DNA from: DASYLJ01 sp964404165
GTDB taxonomy: Bacteria > Desulfobacterota > Binatia > DP-6
Reading direction: 5' to 3'
Length of the DNA stretch: 64,000 nucleotides
Assembly (NCBI GenBank): GCA_964404165.1
Contig: CAYOIZ010000029.1
Location: 1-64,000 of the forward strand
Each line of letters begins with the position of its first letter. Positions within the stretch are counted from its first letter, which is position 1. The position numbers and the translations under genes were made by a program. The notes below the pieces were generated by a model. It had not been told where the DNA came from. It saw only the letters and a list, made by a program, of their open reading frames with translations, and ran no database searches. Below are positions 56,401 through 62,493 of this stretch, in pieces.

Positions 56401-56673
56401 GGCGAGCAACCGGCCGCAGACGCTGTTGACGGTGCCTATCAGCCCGCCGGCGATGCGGTCGGCCTGCTCGGCGCGCCCTTGCCCGAACAGCGTCCGGCGC
56501 GCTCGCTCGCACAGCTCAGCCGCTGCTTTACGGGTGAAAGTTGTGGCGAGCACACCTTCCGGACGTGCCGCGCCGGGGGCCGACGGGTCGAGCGACCGCG
56601 CAAGCTCTTGCGTCAGGCGATGCGTCTTTCCACTACCCGCCCCCGCACTGATGATTCGAATGGTGTGGCTCAC
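53443..56673 (-). CDS. AddA-like UvrD-family helicase-nuclease
   Basis: 1076 residues from a GTG (SHTIRIISAGAGSGKTHRLT) overlapping the upstream stop; the open frame extends further up, but the domain begins here. Walker A SAGAGSGKT lies at residue 10, ATTFTRKAAAEL is motif Ia, DEFQDTSPIQLAVF motif II, WVGDPKQSIYAFRGAD motif III, and VLTWHGAKGLEWPVVVV with ALYVALTRARDVLVL motifs V-VI. The C-terminus has a RecB/AddA-like nuclease core, FADLVLDTEEGWVVVDHKSF. This is the order of AddA: SF1A helicase plus nuclease. It lies between csb1 and the adaptation genes, on the effector strand, 340 bases upstream of csb1. A role in making spacer precursors or degrading cut DNA is inferred. Confidence 0.85.
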   Translation of the reverse strand: MSHTIRIISAGAGSGKTHRLTQELARSLDPSAPGAARPEGVLATTFTRKAAAELCERARRTLFGQGRAEQADRIAGGLIGTVNSVCGRLLARFAFEAGLSPELQVIEEQDQALLFSQALAKVLDDGAIDELLRLDHAFGYDRSPPGEERKDGKYRVRAIIDAARCNALDAAAVRESGRRSLESLFTFLPPPDPAGGAALDRALRDAIERVLAEIPAHDDTTRTTADYAGGLRTTLATLRRDDPLPWSDWVKVAKAAPGRRSARQAQPVSAAAARQGGHPRLHDDLTQYVTLLFELAATSLETYQQWKRERGLIDFIDQEALALDLLARDDVRAVLRDELDMTFVDEFQDTSPIQLAVFLNLVPLAKRSVWVGDPKQSIYAFRGADPELMDAVVAAAGCVDPDDILDRSYRSRPALVDWTSELFAEAFSTRWPRERIVLSATRPDEPGLPAPLHCWVLPVRNVAQEAAALATGVATLLGRREESPAQVVDPATRAVRAVRPGDVAILCRTNDRCADVAAALERAGIRAALARAGLLRTPEAVLALAALKLLVDAHDALARAEIVALTRDDPEPEGWLADRLEHLAAGRPSEEWAADHPLIRAIDTLRSELPWLAPAEALDRVLRAADVPRLVLGWGRGDLRLGNLDALRRSATAYEEHCVRRGAAATVAGLLAWTDTNAKARLDTQSEGLGDESVAVLTWHGAKGLEWPVVVVADLHKNATERLWEVAVASDTDAVDLERPLAGRWIRFWPWPYGQQQADVPLANAVANSVEKIRAEAAARDEYLRALYVALTRARDVLVLPARPRGGGGLLHAGLDPLFAPDGVVRFTLPHEPGVHRVAVADGAEPVTVETRTYLPDVTSLETATADEVWFEPAPERAAGPHPSAHVAASALEPLSTVSPTVLETLLIGRRLTLIGDPDEQSLGNCLHGFLAADDPSLPEAERLRLAADLLRRHGLSGAVPEHEILKRTTELRATLGQRYDVRRWHCEWPIRLRQGETVVAGFADLVLDTEEGWVVVDHKSFKGRRYQWAAKAAEYTGQLAAYAEAIRVGSGRPVVAVWLHFVVGGGMVRLGHGEW

Positions 56674-59372
56674 GGTTGTTCCTCGAGCGGGAAGCCGGTG
56701 AGGGACGCGTAGTCGTTGAAGCGACACTCGACCTCGGTCAGACGGCAGCCGTCCGGAGGCGACGAGTCGTCGTCCGCCCTCGTCCCGGCGGTCATCTCGA
56801 TCCAGCCGCGATCGAGCTGCGCACGCCGCCACCGCCACGTCGGCTCGACCGTGTTCCACAGGTCGGAGGGGGTTCCGGCGGTGGTGGGGACGCGGAGCGC
56901 ACCCGGAAAAGCGTCGCCGTCGACGCTCAGGAGCGACGGCGGGTCGAGCACGAGGTAGGCGCCGGTGGGCCACGGGGTTCCGTCGCGCGCGAGAAGGTGG
57001 CCGTACAGCGCCAGTTGCAGCGCCGTGTTCTCTTCCAGCTCCTGGACGCGGTAGCGCCGGCTGCCCCATTTGATGTCGATCACCGCGCGGCGTCCGTCTG
57101 GTCCTTCCAGCGCGACATCCAGGCGTCCGTCGAGCTCGCCGTCCGCGAACGGACTCGTCAGCGGATGCTCGAAGCCAAGGATGGTCCAGCCACCGCGGCC
57201 CACGGTTTCAAGCAGGATGTGGGCGCCCCGGGCGCTGCGGTCGAGGAGCTTCCGTCGATCTGCGCCGCGGCCCGCCAAGAGCAACGCGGAGCCTTCCGCC
57301 GCCAGCACGGTGTCCATGCGTGCCCCGAGTGCGTCGCGAATCGCATCGACGCCGGCGCCGACCAGCGACCGATCGCTCGCGGCCTCGGCGATGAGGCGGT
57401 GGGCCAGTGAGCCGAGCAGGAGGTTGTCGTCGGCGAGCCTGGCCGTGAATCCCGGGCGGACTGCCGCCTTGTACTCGAGCACCCACAGGAAGGGATGGTT
57501 GAGGAAGCGGTTCAGGCTCGTGAACGACTCGCGGTCGCGCGGAGAAAGGTGTGCCCCAGACGGCAATCGCCACCAGCGCTTTGGGCGCGGCAGGGCCCGC
57601 CGTGGCACGTGGAGCGACGGCAGCGAACCCATCCCCTTCGCACGGCCCTGCGCCAGCCAGTCCTGGACGCGAATCTCCAGCGCGTCGGTTCGGGCTCCGA
57701 AGGCGCTGGCGATCCGGTCCCAGAGCGGATGGCGAGTCGCAACCTGCCCGCGCCGACGTTCCGGAGCGACCAGCACGACACGTGTGGTGGCAGCGACCAG
57801 CGGGCGCCACTCGCGTTGCGTGCGGCGCAGACGATCGTCTGCGGGATTGGGGAGGTCGATGCCCTCGCGCGCGAGGCCTGCCCGCTCGCCGGCCGACCAA
57901 GGCAGCGGAGGCGGAGAAACGTCGCTCGCAGCCGTGAAGTCCCACCAGACCACGACCGGCACCGGCGCGAGGATGGCGGCAGGATCTTTCAAGCACGCGA
58001 CGTGGTTGGCTTCGGCCATGGCGGCAGGATGCCGCGCGCCGGACTGCGTCGCGGCATCGAGTAGACGCCGCACCGACGTCGGCGAAAGGCGCGGCTGCCT
58101 TTCCGCCTCCGCAAGCTGCCGGGCCTCGCGCGCCGCCCCCAAGGCCGCCCGCAGCACGAGGTCCTCGCCCACGGCTGCGAGGCGGCCGGCGAGCCACTGC
58201 GCAACGCGTCCGCAGGTTGCGGCGACGACCTGCGGGGGAATACCGTCGTCCATCCGGAAACGCGCCGGCTGAACCCAGTCCCGGACACCCTGATCGAGAG
58301 CGGCGATCTCCCGCTGTGTTGCCTCGTCGCTGGCGGTGTCACCGTCCTTTCGGATGCGAACTCGGATGTGCTCGAGCGCCGACGTCCATGCGTCTCCTCC
58401 CACACCGGGGCTCCCGGCGATCGCCCGAGCGAGGGTCAGAGCCGCCGATCGCGGAACGGGACCGACCGGTAGGGTGAGCAGCTCGAGCACGCGATTCGGA
58501 TCGACCGGGTCCCACTGGAGCGCCAGCGCCAGCGGGAGAACCTGTAGGGCGGGACGGAATCGTGACGTCGCACAGATGCCGGCCGAGCGAAGGCCGCAGC
58601 TTCTCCCCGCGTCGTTCAGCAGCGGATCCGCTGTGGAGTCGACGATGATCGTGTCGTCGTGGCCGCGCGCGAGCCAGCTTGCCACAGCCTCAGCCGCCTC
58701 GAGATCGGAGCACGCGGTGAGCAGCACGAGAGAGCCGTCGCCGAGGGCTGGCGATGGGACGCCGGTTCCGGCGAGCACGCGTTGCAGGTGCCCGAGGTCT
58801 CCCGTGGCGTTACCGCGCGGCGCCGACAGCCTTTGGATGGTGATGCCCCAGCCCGCGAGCACCTCGAGTAGGTGGCGCCAGAGAAGCGGCAAATCCTCGA
58901 GGCCGTCGGTGAGCGCGAGCGCGGCGATCGGTGGCCTTCGCGCCGCGAGCGCAGCGAGCGAGAGTTGCAGCCGCTCTGCTGGCCCGGGGTCGAGCCTGAA
59001 CTCGGCGTCGACGGCTTCGACTGCAGCGAGATCTCGGAGCCGTGCGGGCGCGGAGGCCGTTGCCGTGCCGGTCCAGCCGCCAAGGAGCAGCTCTTCTCGC
59101 CAATGGTACAGCGCACGTGCCACGCCGAATGGGTCGGCTTCGAAGGAGCGCGAGTAGAAGCGATGGCCATCGTCCGCGTGTTCGAGGCGGGCGCGGTACT
59201 CGGCGATGCGCACGGGCTCACTGGTTTCGGTCGCACCCGTTCCGCAATGGGTCTCCAGTAACCCCAGGAAGCCGAGCGGGCCGACGCACAGTTCCCCATG
59301 ACAGGCGTCGCGATCGCCGAGGACCTCCGGATGGCTTGGTCCGTCGAGTGCCATCCCGAAGGTCACGTTCAT
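56670..59372 (-). CDS. AddB-like protein with PD-(D/E)xK nuclease
   Basis: 900 residues. The C-terminal quarter is a RecB-type nuclease: FTSLNRFLNHPFLWVLEYKA, LGSLAHRLIAEAA, then FEHPLTSPFADGELDGRLDV and AVIDIKWGSRRYR with LQLALYGHLLAR, giving the D...D-x-K core. The cysteines of the AddB iron-sulfur cluster are not seen (NHPF stands where CPF is usual). The N-terminal 500 residues look like a degenerate helicase without Walker A, as in AddB. Its stop shares bases with the GTG of the AddA-like gene, so the pair is co-translated. First gene of the leftward unit. Confidence 0.75.
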   Translation of the reverse strand: MNVTFGMALDGPSHPEVLGDRDACHGELCVGPLGFLGLLETHCGTGATETSEPVRIAEYRARLEHADDGHRFYSRSFEADPFGVARALYHWREELLLGGWTGTATASAPARLRDLAAVEAVDAEFRLDPGPAERLQLSLAALAARRPPIAALALTDGLEDLPLLWRHLLEVLAGWGITIQRLSAPRGNATGDLGHLQRVLAGTGVPSPALGDGSLVLLTACSDLEAAEAVASWLARGHDDTIIVDSTADPLLNDAGRSCGLRSAGICATSRFRPALQVLPLALALQWDPVDPNRVLELLTLPVGPVPRSAALTLARAIAGSPGVGGDAWTSALEHIRVRIRKDGDTASDEATQREIAALDQGVRDWVQPARFRMDDGIPPQVVAATCGRVAQWLAGRLAAVGEDLVLRAALGAAREARQLAEAERQPRLSPTSVRRLLDAATQSGARHPAAMAEANHVACLKDPAAILAPVPVVVWWDFTAASDVSPPPLPWSAGERAGLAREGIDLPNPADDRLRRTQREWRPLVAATTRVVLVAPERRRGQVATRHPLWDRIASAFGARTDALEIRVQDWLAQGRAKGMGSLPSLHVPRRALPRPKRWWRLPSGAHLSPRDRESFTSLNRFLNHPFLWVLEYKAAVRPGFTARLADDNLLLGSLAHRLIAEAASDRSLVGAGVDAIRDALGARMDTVLAAEGSALLLAGRGADRRKLLDRSARGAHILLETVGRGGWTILGFEHPLTSPFADGELDGRLDVALEGPDGRRAVIDIKWGSRRYRVQELEENTALQLALYGHLLARDGTPWPTGAYLVLDPPSLLSVDGDAFPGALRVPTTAGTPSDLWNTVEPTWRWRRAQLDRGWIEMTAGTRADDDSSPPDGCRLTEVECRFNDYASLTGFPLEEQP

Positions 59373-59514
59373 AAGGTTCCGGCCTTTGCCACGGATGCAT
59401 TCCGATTCAGAGGTCGATCCCCTGGTAGGACACTGCCGGGACGATCGACTTGGTCGCGGCCGAGCGGCTCGCAGAGTACCAGGCAGTTGCGATTGTCGTG
59501 GGCGCTGCGACTAG

Positions 59515-59532
59515 GCCAATGGCCACGGTCGC
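59515..59532. promoter_or_regulatory. 18-bp motif, second copy
   Basis: GCCAATGGCCACGGTCGC, 17 of 18 identical to 53290-53307. It lies about 145 bases upstream of the AddB-like gene. Confidence 0.45.
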
Positions 59533-59552
59533 CCGCGTGCGTGGCGGTGTCG

Positions 59553-59579
59553 CCCAAGGATCGACCGGCCGTCCTTGGG
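59553..59579. other. 8-bp perfect hairpin in intergenic region
   Basis: CCCAAGGA-(11)-TCCTTGGG. It has no T-run and could be a binding site or an RNA structure. The region 59373-59877 has no gene I trust; it holds this hairpin and the other motifs listed around it. Confidence 0.5.
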
Positions 59580-59690
59580 GAAGCCGAGGGCTGTGACGGA
59601 ACAACCTGCGTGTTCCCGGTCAGGCAGAAGAGGCGTGTGTCCAGATAGCTCATCGGTATGCTCTGGTGAGGAAGCCTACTCCTGCTGCAT

Positions 59691-59703
59691 GTCAGCGGCT
59701 GAC
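59691..59703. promoter_or_regulatory. perfect inverted repeat GTCAGC-G-GCTGAC
   Basis: Six-base arms around a single G. A 12-of-13 copy lies before csb1 at 53219. It lies between the divergent AddB-like and cas2-side genes. Confidence 0.5.
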
Positions 59704-59753
59704 GTAGCGGAGCCTTGCTGCAGCTCGGCCTTCGACGGTTGCTCGAAAGGTGG

Positions 59754-59769
59754 CATAGATCATTCTATG
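59754..59769. promoter_or_regulatory. AT-rich inverted repeat CATAGA-TCAT-TCTATG
   Basis: Perfect six-base arms in the most AT-rich part of the intergenic region, about 110 bases before the small gene and cas2. Suitable as an operator overlapping a rightward promoter. Confidence 0.4.
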
Positions 59770-59877
59770 TCGCGGCGTCAATTCTGGCGGGTTACCGCTC
59801 TATCTTCTGAACCTGTGCGCGATCTGCGGTAGTTTCCCTTGCCAGCTGCGGCCTGCAGGTCGTACAACCGTCGGGGC

Positions 59878-60159
59878 ATGCCCATCGATTGGATGCGGCG
59901 CCCGGTCCCCGTCCCGCGCACCTTTGGCGGAGGGTCAAGTGGCAAGGATGTCCGCGTGTCCGCCATCCTCTACTCGCCGGCGGGCAAGCGTGCGCGGCTC
60001 AAGTCCCTGAGCGTCTTCGTGGCCCAATCGCATTCAGGGATGCTTTGGCGGGCGGGGTATTCCTCACCTCGCTCGCCCTCCAAGGTCGCAAAGCTCGATG
60101 GGGGCCTGCCCGTCGAGCTCGTCGAGAAGCAGGCGGCACGGGCACGGCGCCGTCGGTGA
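59878..60159 (+). CDS. small basic protein just upstream of cas2
   Basis: 93 residues (MPIDWMRRPVPVPRTFGGGS ...), ending four bases before the cas2 ATG. The middle (VSAILYSPAGKRARLKSLSV) looks beta-like, and the C-terminus is Lys/Arg-rich (EKQAARARRRR). I do not recognise a family. Tight spacing argues for a real gene co-transcribed with cas2, but the upstream half is weakly supported and no strong ribosome site is visible. Confidence 0.35.
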   Translation: MPIDWMRRPVPVPRTFGGGSSGKDVRVSAILYSPAGKRARLKSLSVFVAQSHSGMLWRAGYSSPRSPSKVAKLDGGLPVELVEKQAARARRRR

Positions 60160-60163
60160 CACG

Positions 60164-60472
60164 ATGCGAAACACCTACCTCGTCTGTTACGACATTTGTG
60201 AAGACCGCCGGCTGCGCCAGGTGTACCGGACGATGCGCGATTTCGGGGACCATCTGCAGTACTCGATCTTCGAGTGCCAGTTCGCCCCCACGGACCTCGC
60301 GCGCTGCCGCCACGCGCTGAGCGAGATCATCGACCACCGCGATGACCAGGTGCTGTTCGTCGACTTGGGCCCTGCCGAGGGGCGTGGGTATCGCGTGATC
60401 ACGGCGTTGGGGAAGGCGTACTCGCCCATCGATAGCCCGTGCATCGTCGTCGGACGAAAGTCCGACGACTGA
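60164..60472 (+). CDS. cas2: Cas2 endoribonuclease-fold adaptation protein
   Basis: 102 residues. The ferredoxin-like start MRNTYLVCYDICEDRRLRQV contains the conserved Asp of the YDI strand, followed by the helix VYRTMRDFGDHLQYSIFEC. The C-terminal PCIVVG fits. With Cas1 it integrates spacers into the array. It is 16 bases upstream of the cas4-cas1 fusion. Confidence 0.95.
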   Translation: MRNTYLVCYDICEDRRLRQVYRTMRDFGDHLQYSIFECQFAPTDLARCRHALSEIIDHRDDQVLFVDLGPAEGRGYRVITALGKAYSPIDSPCIVVGRKSDD

Positions 60473-60488
60473 GAAGGGGAGGCCGATC

Positions 60489-62306
60489 ATGGCGTCCGAA
60501 CGTACAGCGACCAACGTCTCGCCGCCGGTGCGCCGGGGCACTCTCGCTTCCCCGCGAGCGCGGAGCGTGGACCTCCCCGAGTACCTGCCGGCGCGGATGC
60601 TGAACGAGTTCGTCTACTGCCCGCGTCTTTTCTTCTACGAGTGGGTGGAGCGTGTCTTCGTCGAGAGTGTCGACACCGTCGAGGGGTCGCAGCGGCACGC
60701 AAAGCTCGAGCGGAAGGCCGATCCACTGCCACCGGCTAACGAGGACGACGGCCGTCCCGTTCGCTCTCGTTCCGTGTCCCTATCGAGCGATTCGCTGAAA
60801 CTCATCGCCACGATCGATCTTGTCGAGAGTGCGGATGGGCGCGTCACCCCCGTGGACTACAAGAAGGGCCGCCCCCGTAATGGGGAAGATGGCCCCGAAG
60901 CGTGGGATGCCGACCGAATCCAGGTGGGCGTCCAAGCGCTCATCCTGAGGAGCAACGGTTACACGTGCGACGAGGCCGTCCTCTACTATGACGAGACACG
61001 ACAGCGCGTTCGTATCCCCGTCGACGATGAACTGGAGGCGGACGTGCATGCTGCGGTGGCAGCGGCGCGGGAGCTGGCGACGCGGGGTTCGATTCCCCGT
61101 CCACTAGTGGATAGCCCAAAGTGTCCCCGCTGCTCTCTGGTCGCGATCTGCCTGCCTGACGAAACGGCGGCGGCGGCCCGGCTACGTGACGTCGATCAGG
61201 CAGACCAGCTTTCGTTGTTTCACATGGCGCCAGCGCCGGCGGCCGACCTGCATGTAGCGTCGGGAGAGACGATCCGTCGATTGGTGCCTGCGCGTGACGA
61301 CCTGCGGCCGCTGTACGTTACCGGCCACGGCCTTACGATCGGGAAGAGCAGCGAGGTGCTGCAGGTACGGGAGCGCGGGAAGACCGTTCAGGAGGCACGC
61401 ATCAACGAGATATCGCAGGTGAACGTATTCGGAAACGTTCAGCTCACAGCCTCGGCGATCCAGGGGTTGTGCTGGGCCGATCGTCCGGTGGCGCACTTCT
61501 CCTACGGTGGTTGGTTCTATGGCTTCACGCAGGGCATCGGCCTCAAGAACGTCTTCCTTCGTCGCGAGCAGTTTCGCCGTGCGGAGGACCCGAACTTCAG
61601 CCTGCGCATCGCGCGCGCCATTGTGGCGTCGAAGATCCGCAACCAGCGAACGCTCCTTCAGCGCAATCACATCGAGCCACCCCAGCTCGTCCTCAAGAGG
61701 ATGCGCCGCATGGCTGAGGATGCCTCGGCGGCGGTTGGGCTCGGCGAGCTCCTCGGGATCGAGGGGAGCGCGGCGCGCCTCTATTTCCAGGAGTTCGGCG
61801 GGCTGCTGAAGGGTGAGGACGATCAGGCCTTGCCGACGCTCGACATCGAGGGCCGCAACCGCCGGCCACCCCGCGATCCGGTCAACGCGCTGCTTTCGTT
61901 CGCGTACAGCCTGCTGGTGAAGGATCTAACGATCGTATGCGGAGCCGTAGGGTTCGACCCATTCTTGGGCTTTTACCATCAGCCGCGCTTTGGTCGTCCC
62001 GCTCTTGCGCTCGACTTGATGGAGATGTTTCGACCACTCGTTGCAGATTCTGCTGTCCTGACTGCGATCAATACCCGGATGGTCGGGCGCGATGACTTCG
62101 TCCGATCCGGGCAAGCGGTAGGTCTCAGCCCATCCGGACGTAAGGGCCTGATCCGCGCCTATGAGCAGCGGGTCGATACGTTGGTCACGCACCCTCTCTT
62201 CGGCTACCGGGTGAGCTACCGCCGCGTTTTCGAGATTCAGGCGCGCCTGCTGGCTCGTCTTCTGATGGGCGAGATTCTGACCTACCCCGGATTCGAGACG
62301 CGGTAG
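60489..62306 (+). CDS. cas4-cas1: Cas4-Cas1 fusion protein
   Basis: 605 residues from an ATG with GGGGAGG upstream. The Cas4 part (about 30-230) has the first cysteine in MLNEFVYCPRLFFYEW, the nuclease core ATIDLVESADGRVTPVDYKK and the cysteine cluster CPRCSLVAIC, which together bind a 4Fe-4S cluster. The Cas1 part (about 265-605) begins RPLYVTGHGLTIGKS. Its acidic/His triad is seen in LGIEGSAARLYF, GFYHQPRFGRPALALDLMEM and the Asp of the same helix. Cas4 trims and orients prespacers by PAM; the fusion is a hallmark of type I-G. It runs into the leader and array. Confidence 0.95.
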   Translation: MASERTATNVSPPVRRGTLASPRARSVDLPEYLPARMLNEFVYCPRLFFYEWVERVFVESVDTVEGSQRHAKLERKADPLPPANEDDGRPVRSRSVSLSSDSLKLIATIDLVESADGRVTPVDYKKGRPRNGEDGPEAWDADRIQVGVQALILRSNGYTCDEAVLYYDETRQRVRIPVDDELEADVHAAVAAARELATRGSIPRPLVDSPKCPRCSLVAICLPDETAAAARLRDVDQADQLSLFHMAPAPAADLHVASGETIRRLVPARDDLRPLYVTGHGLTIGKSSEVLQVRERGKTVQEARINEISQVNVFGNVQLTASAIQGLCWADRPVAHFSYGGWFYGFTQGIGLKNVFLRREQFRRAEDPNFSLRIARAIVASKIRNQRTLLQRNHIEPPQLVLKRMRRMAEDASAAVGLGELLGIEGSAARLYFQEFGGLLKGEDDQALPTLDIEGRNRRPPRDPVNALLSFAYSLLVKDLTIVCGAVGFDPFLGFYHQPRFGRPALALDLMEMFRPLVADSAVLTAINTRMVGRDDFVRSGQAVGLSPSGRKGLIRAYEQRVDTLVTHPLFGYRVSYRRVFEIQARLLARLLMGEILTYPGFETR

Positions 62307-62493
62307 CAGGTGCGGCCCGCGAGCGCCGAGGTGATGGCCATTCTCCGGGGGACGCTCGCTAGGGCTAAGTCGCAGAGAACAAATGCTTGACGAGTGCACC
62401 TCTCCTTTGCGACGAAGATCACTGCCCTCCGTGGCCGTGGTGCTCGCAAAAGCTCTCGGTGCTCTTTGACAATCAGTAGGTTCCAGCAGGTCC
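62307..62493 (+). promoter_or_regulatory. CRISPR leader
   Basis: 187 bp between the cas1 stop and the first repeat. It becomes AT-richer near the array and has CTCTTTGACAATCAG, whose TTGACA (62466-62471) ends 22 bases before repeat 1. It is the likely array promoter and integration-directing region. No gene is present. Confidence 0.7.

Noticed and set aside
56674..57069. N-terminal extension of the AddA-like protein by 132 codons
   Set aside because: It lies inside the AddB-like gene in another phase and is Arg-rich. The GTG at 56673 starts directly at the helicase motif and overlaps the AddB stop.
59369..59653. 94-codon minus-strand frame ahead of the AddB-like gene
   Set aside because: Overlaps the AddB start, has no recognisable features and crosses the palindromic elements.
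62428..62447. Leader copy of the GGCCACGG core shared with the 18-bp motif
   Set aside because: Only eight bases agree, which is not significant in this GC-rich sequence.
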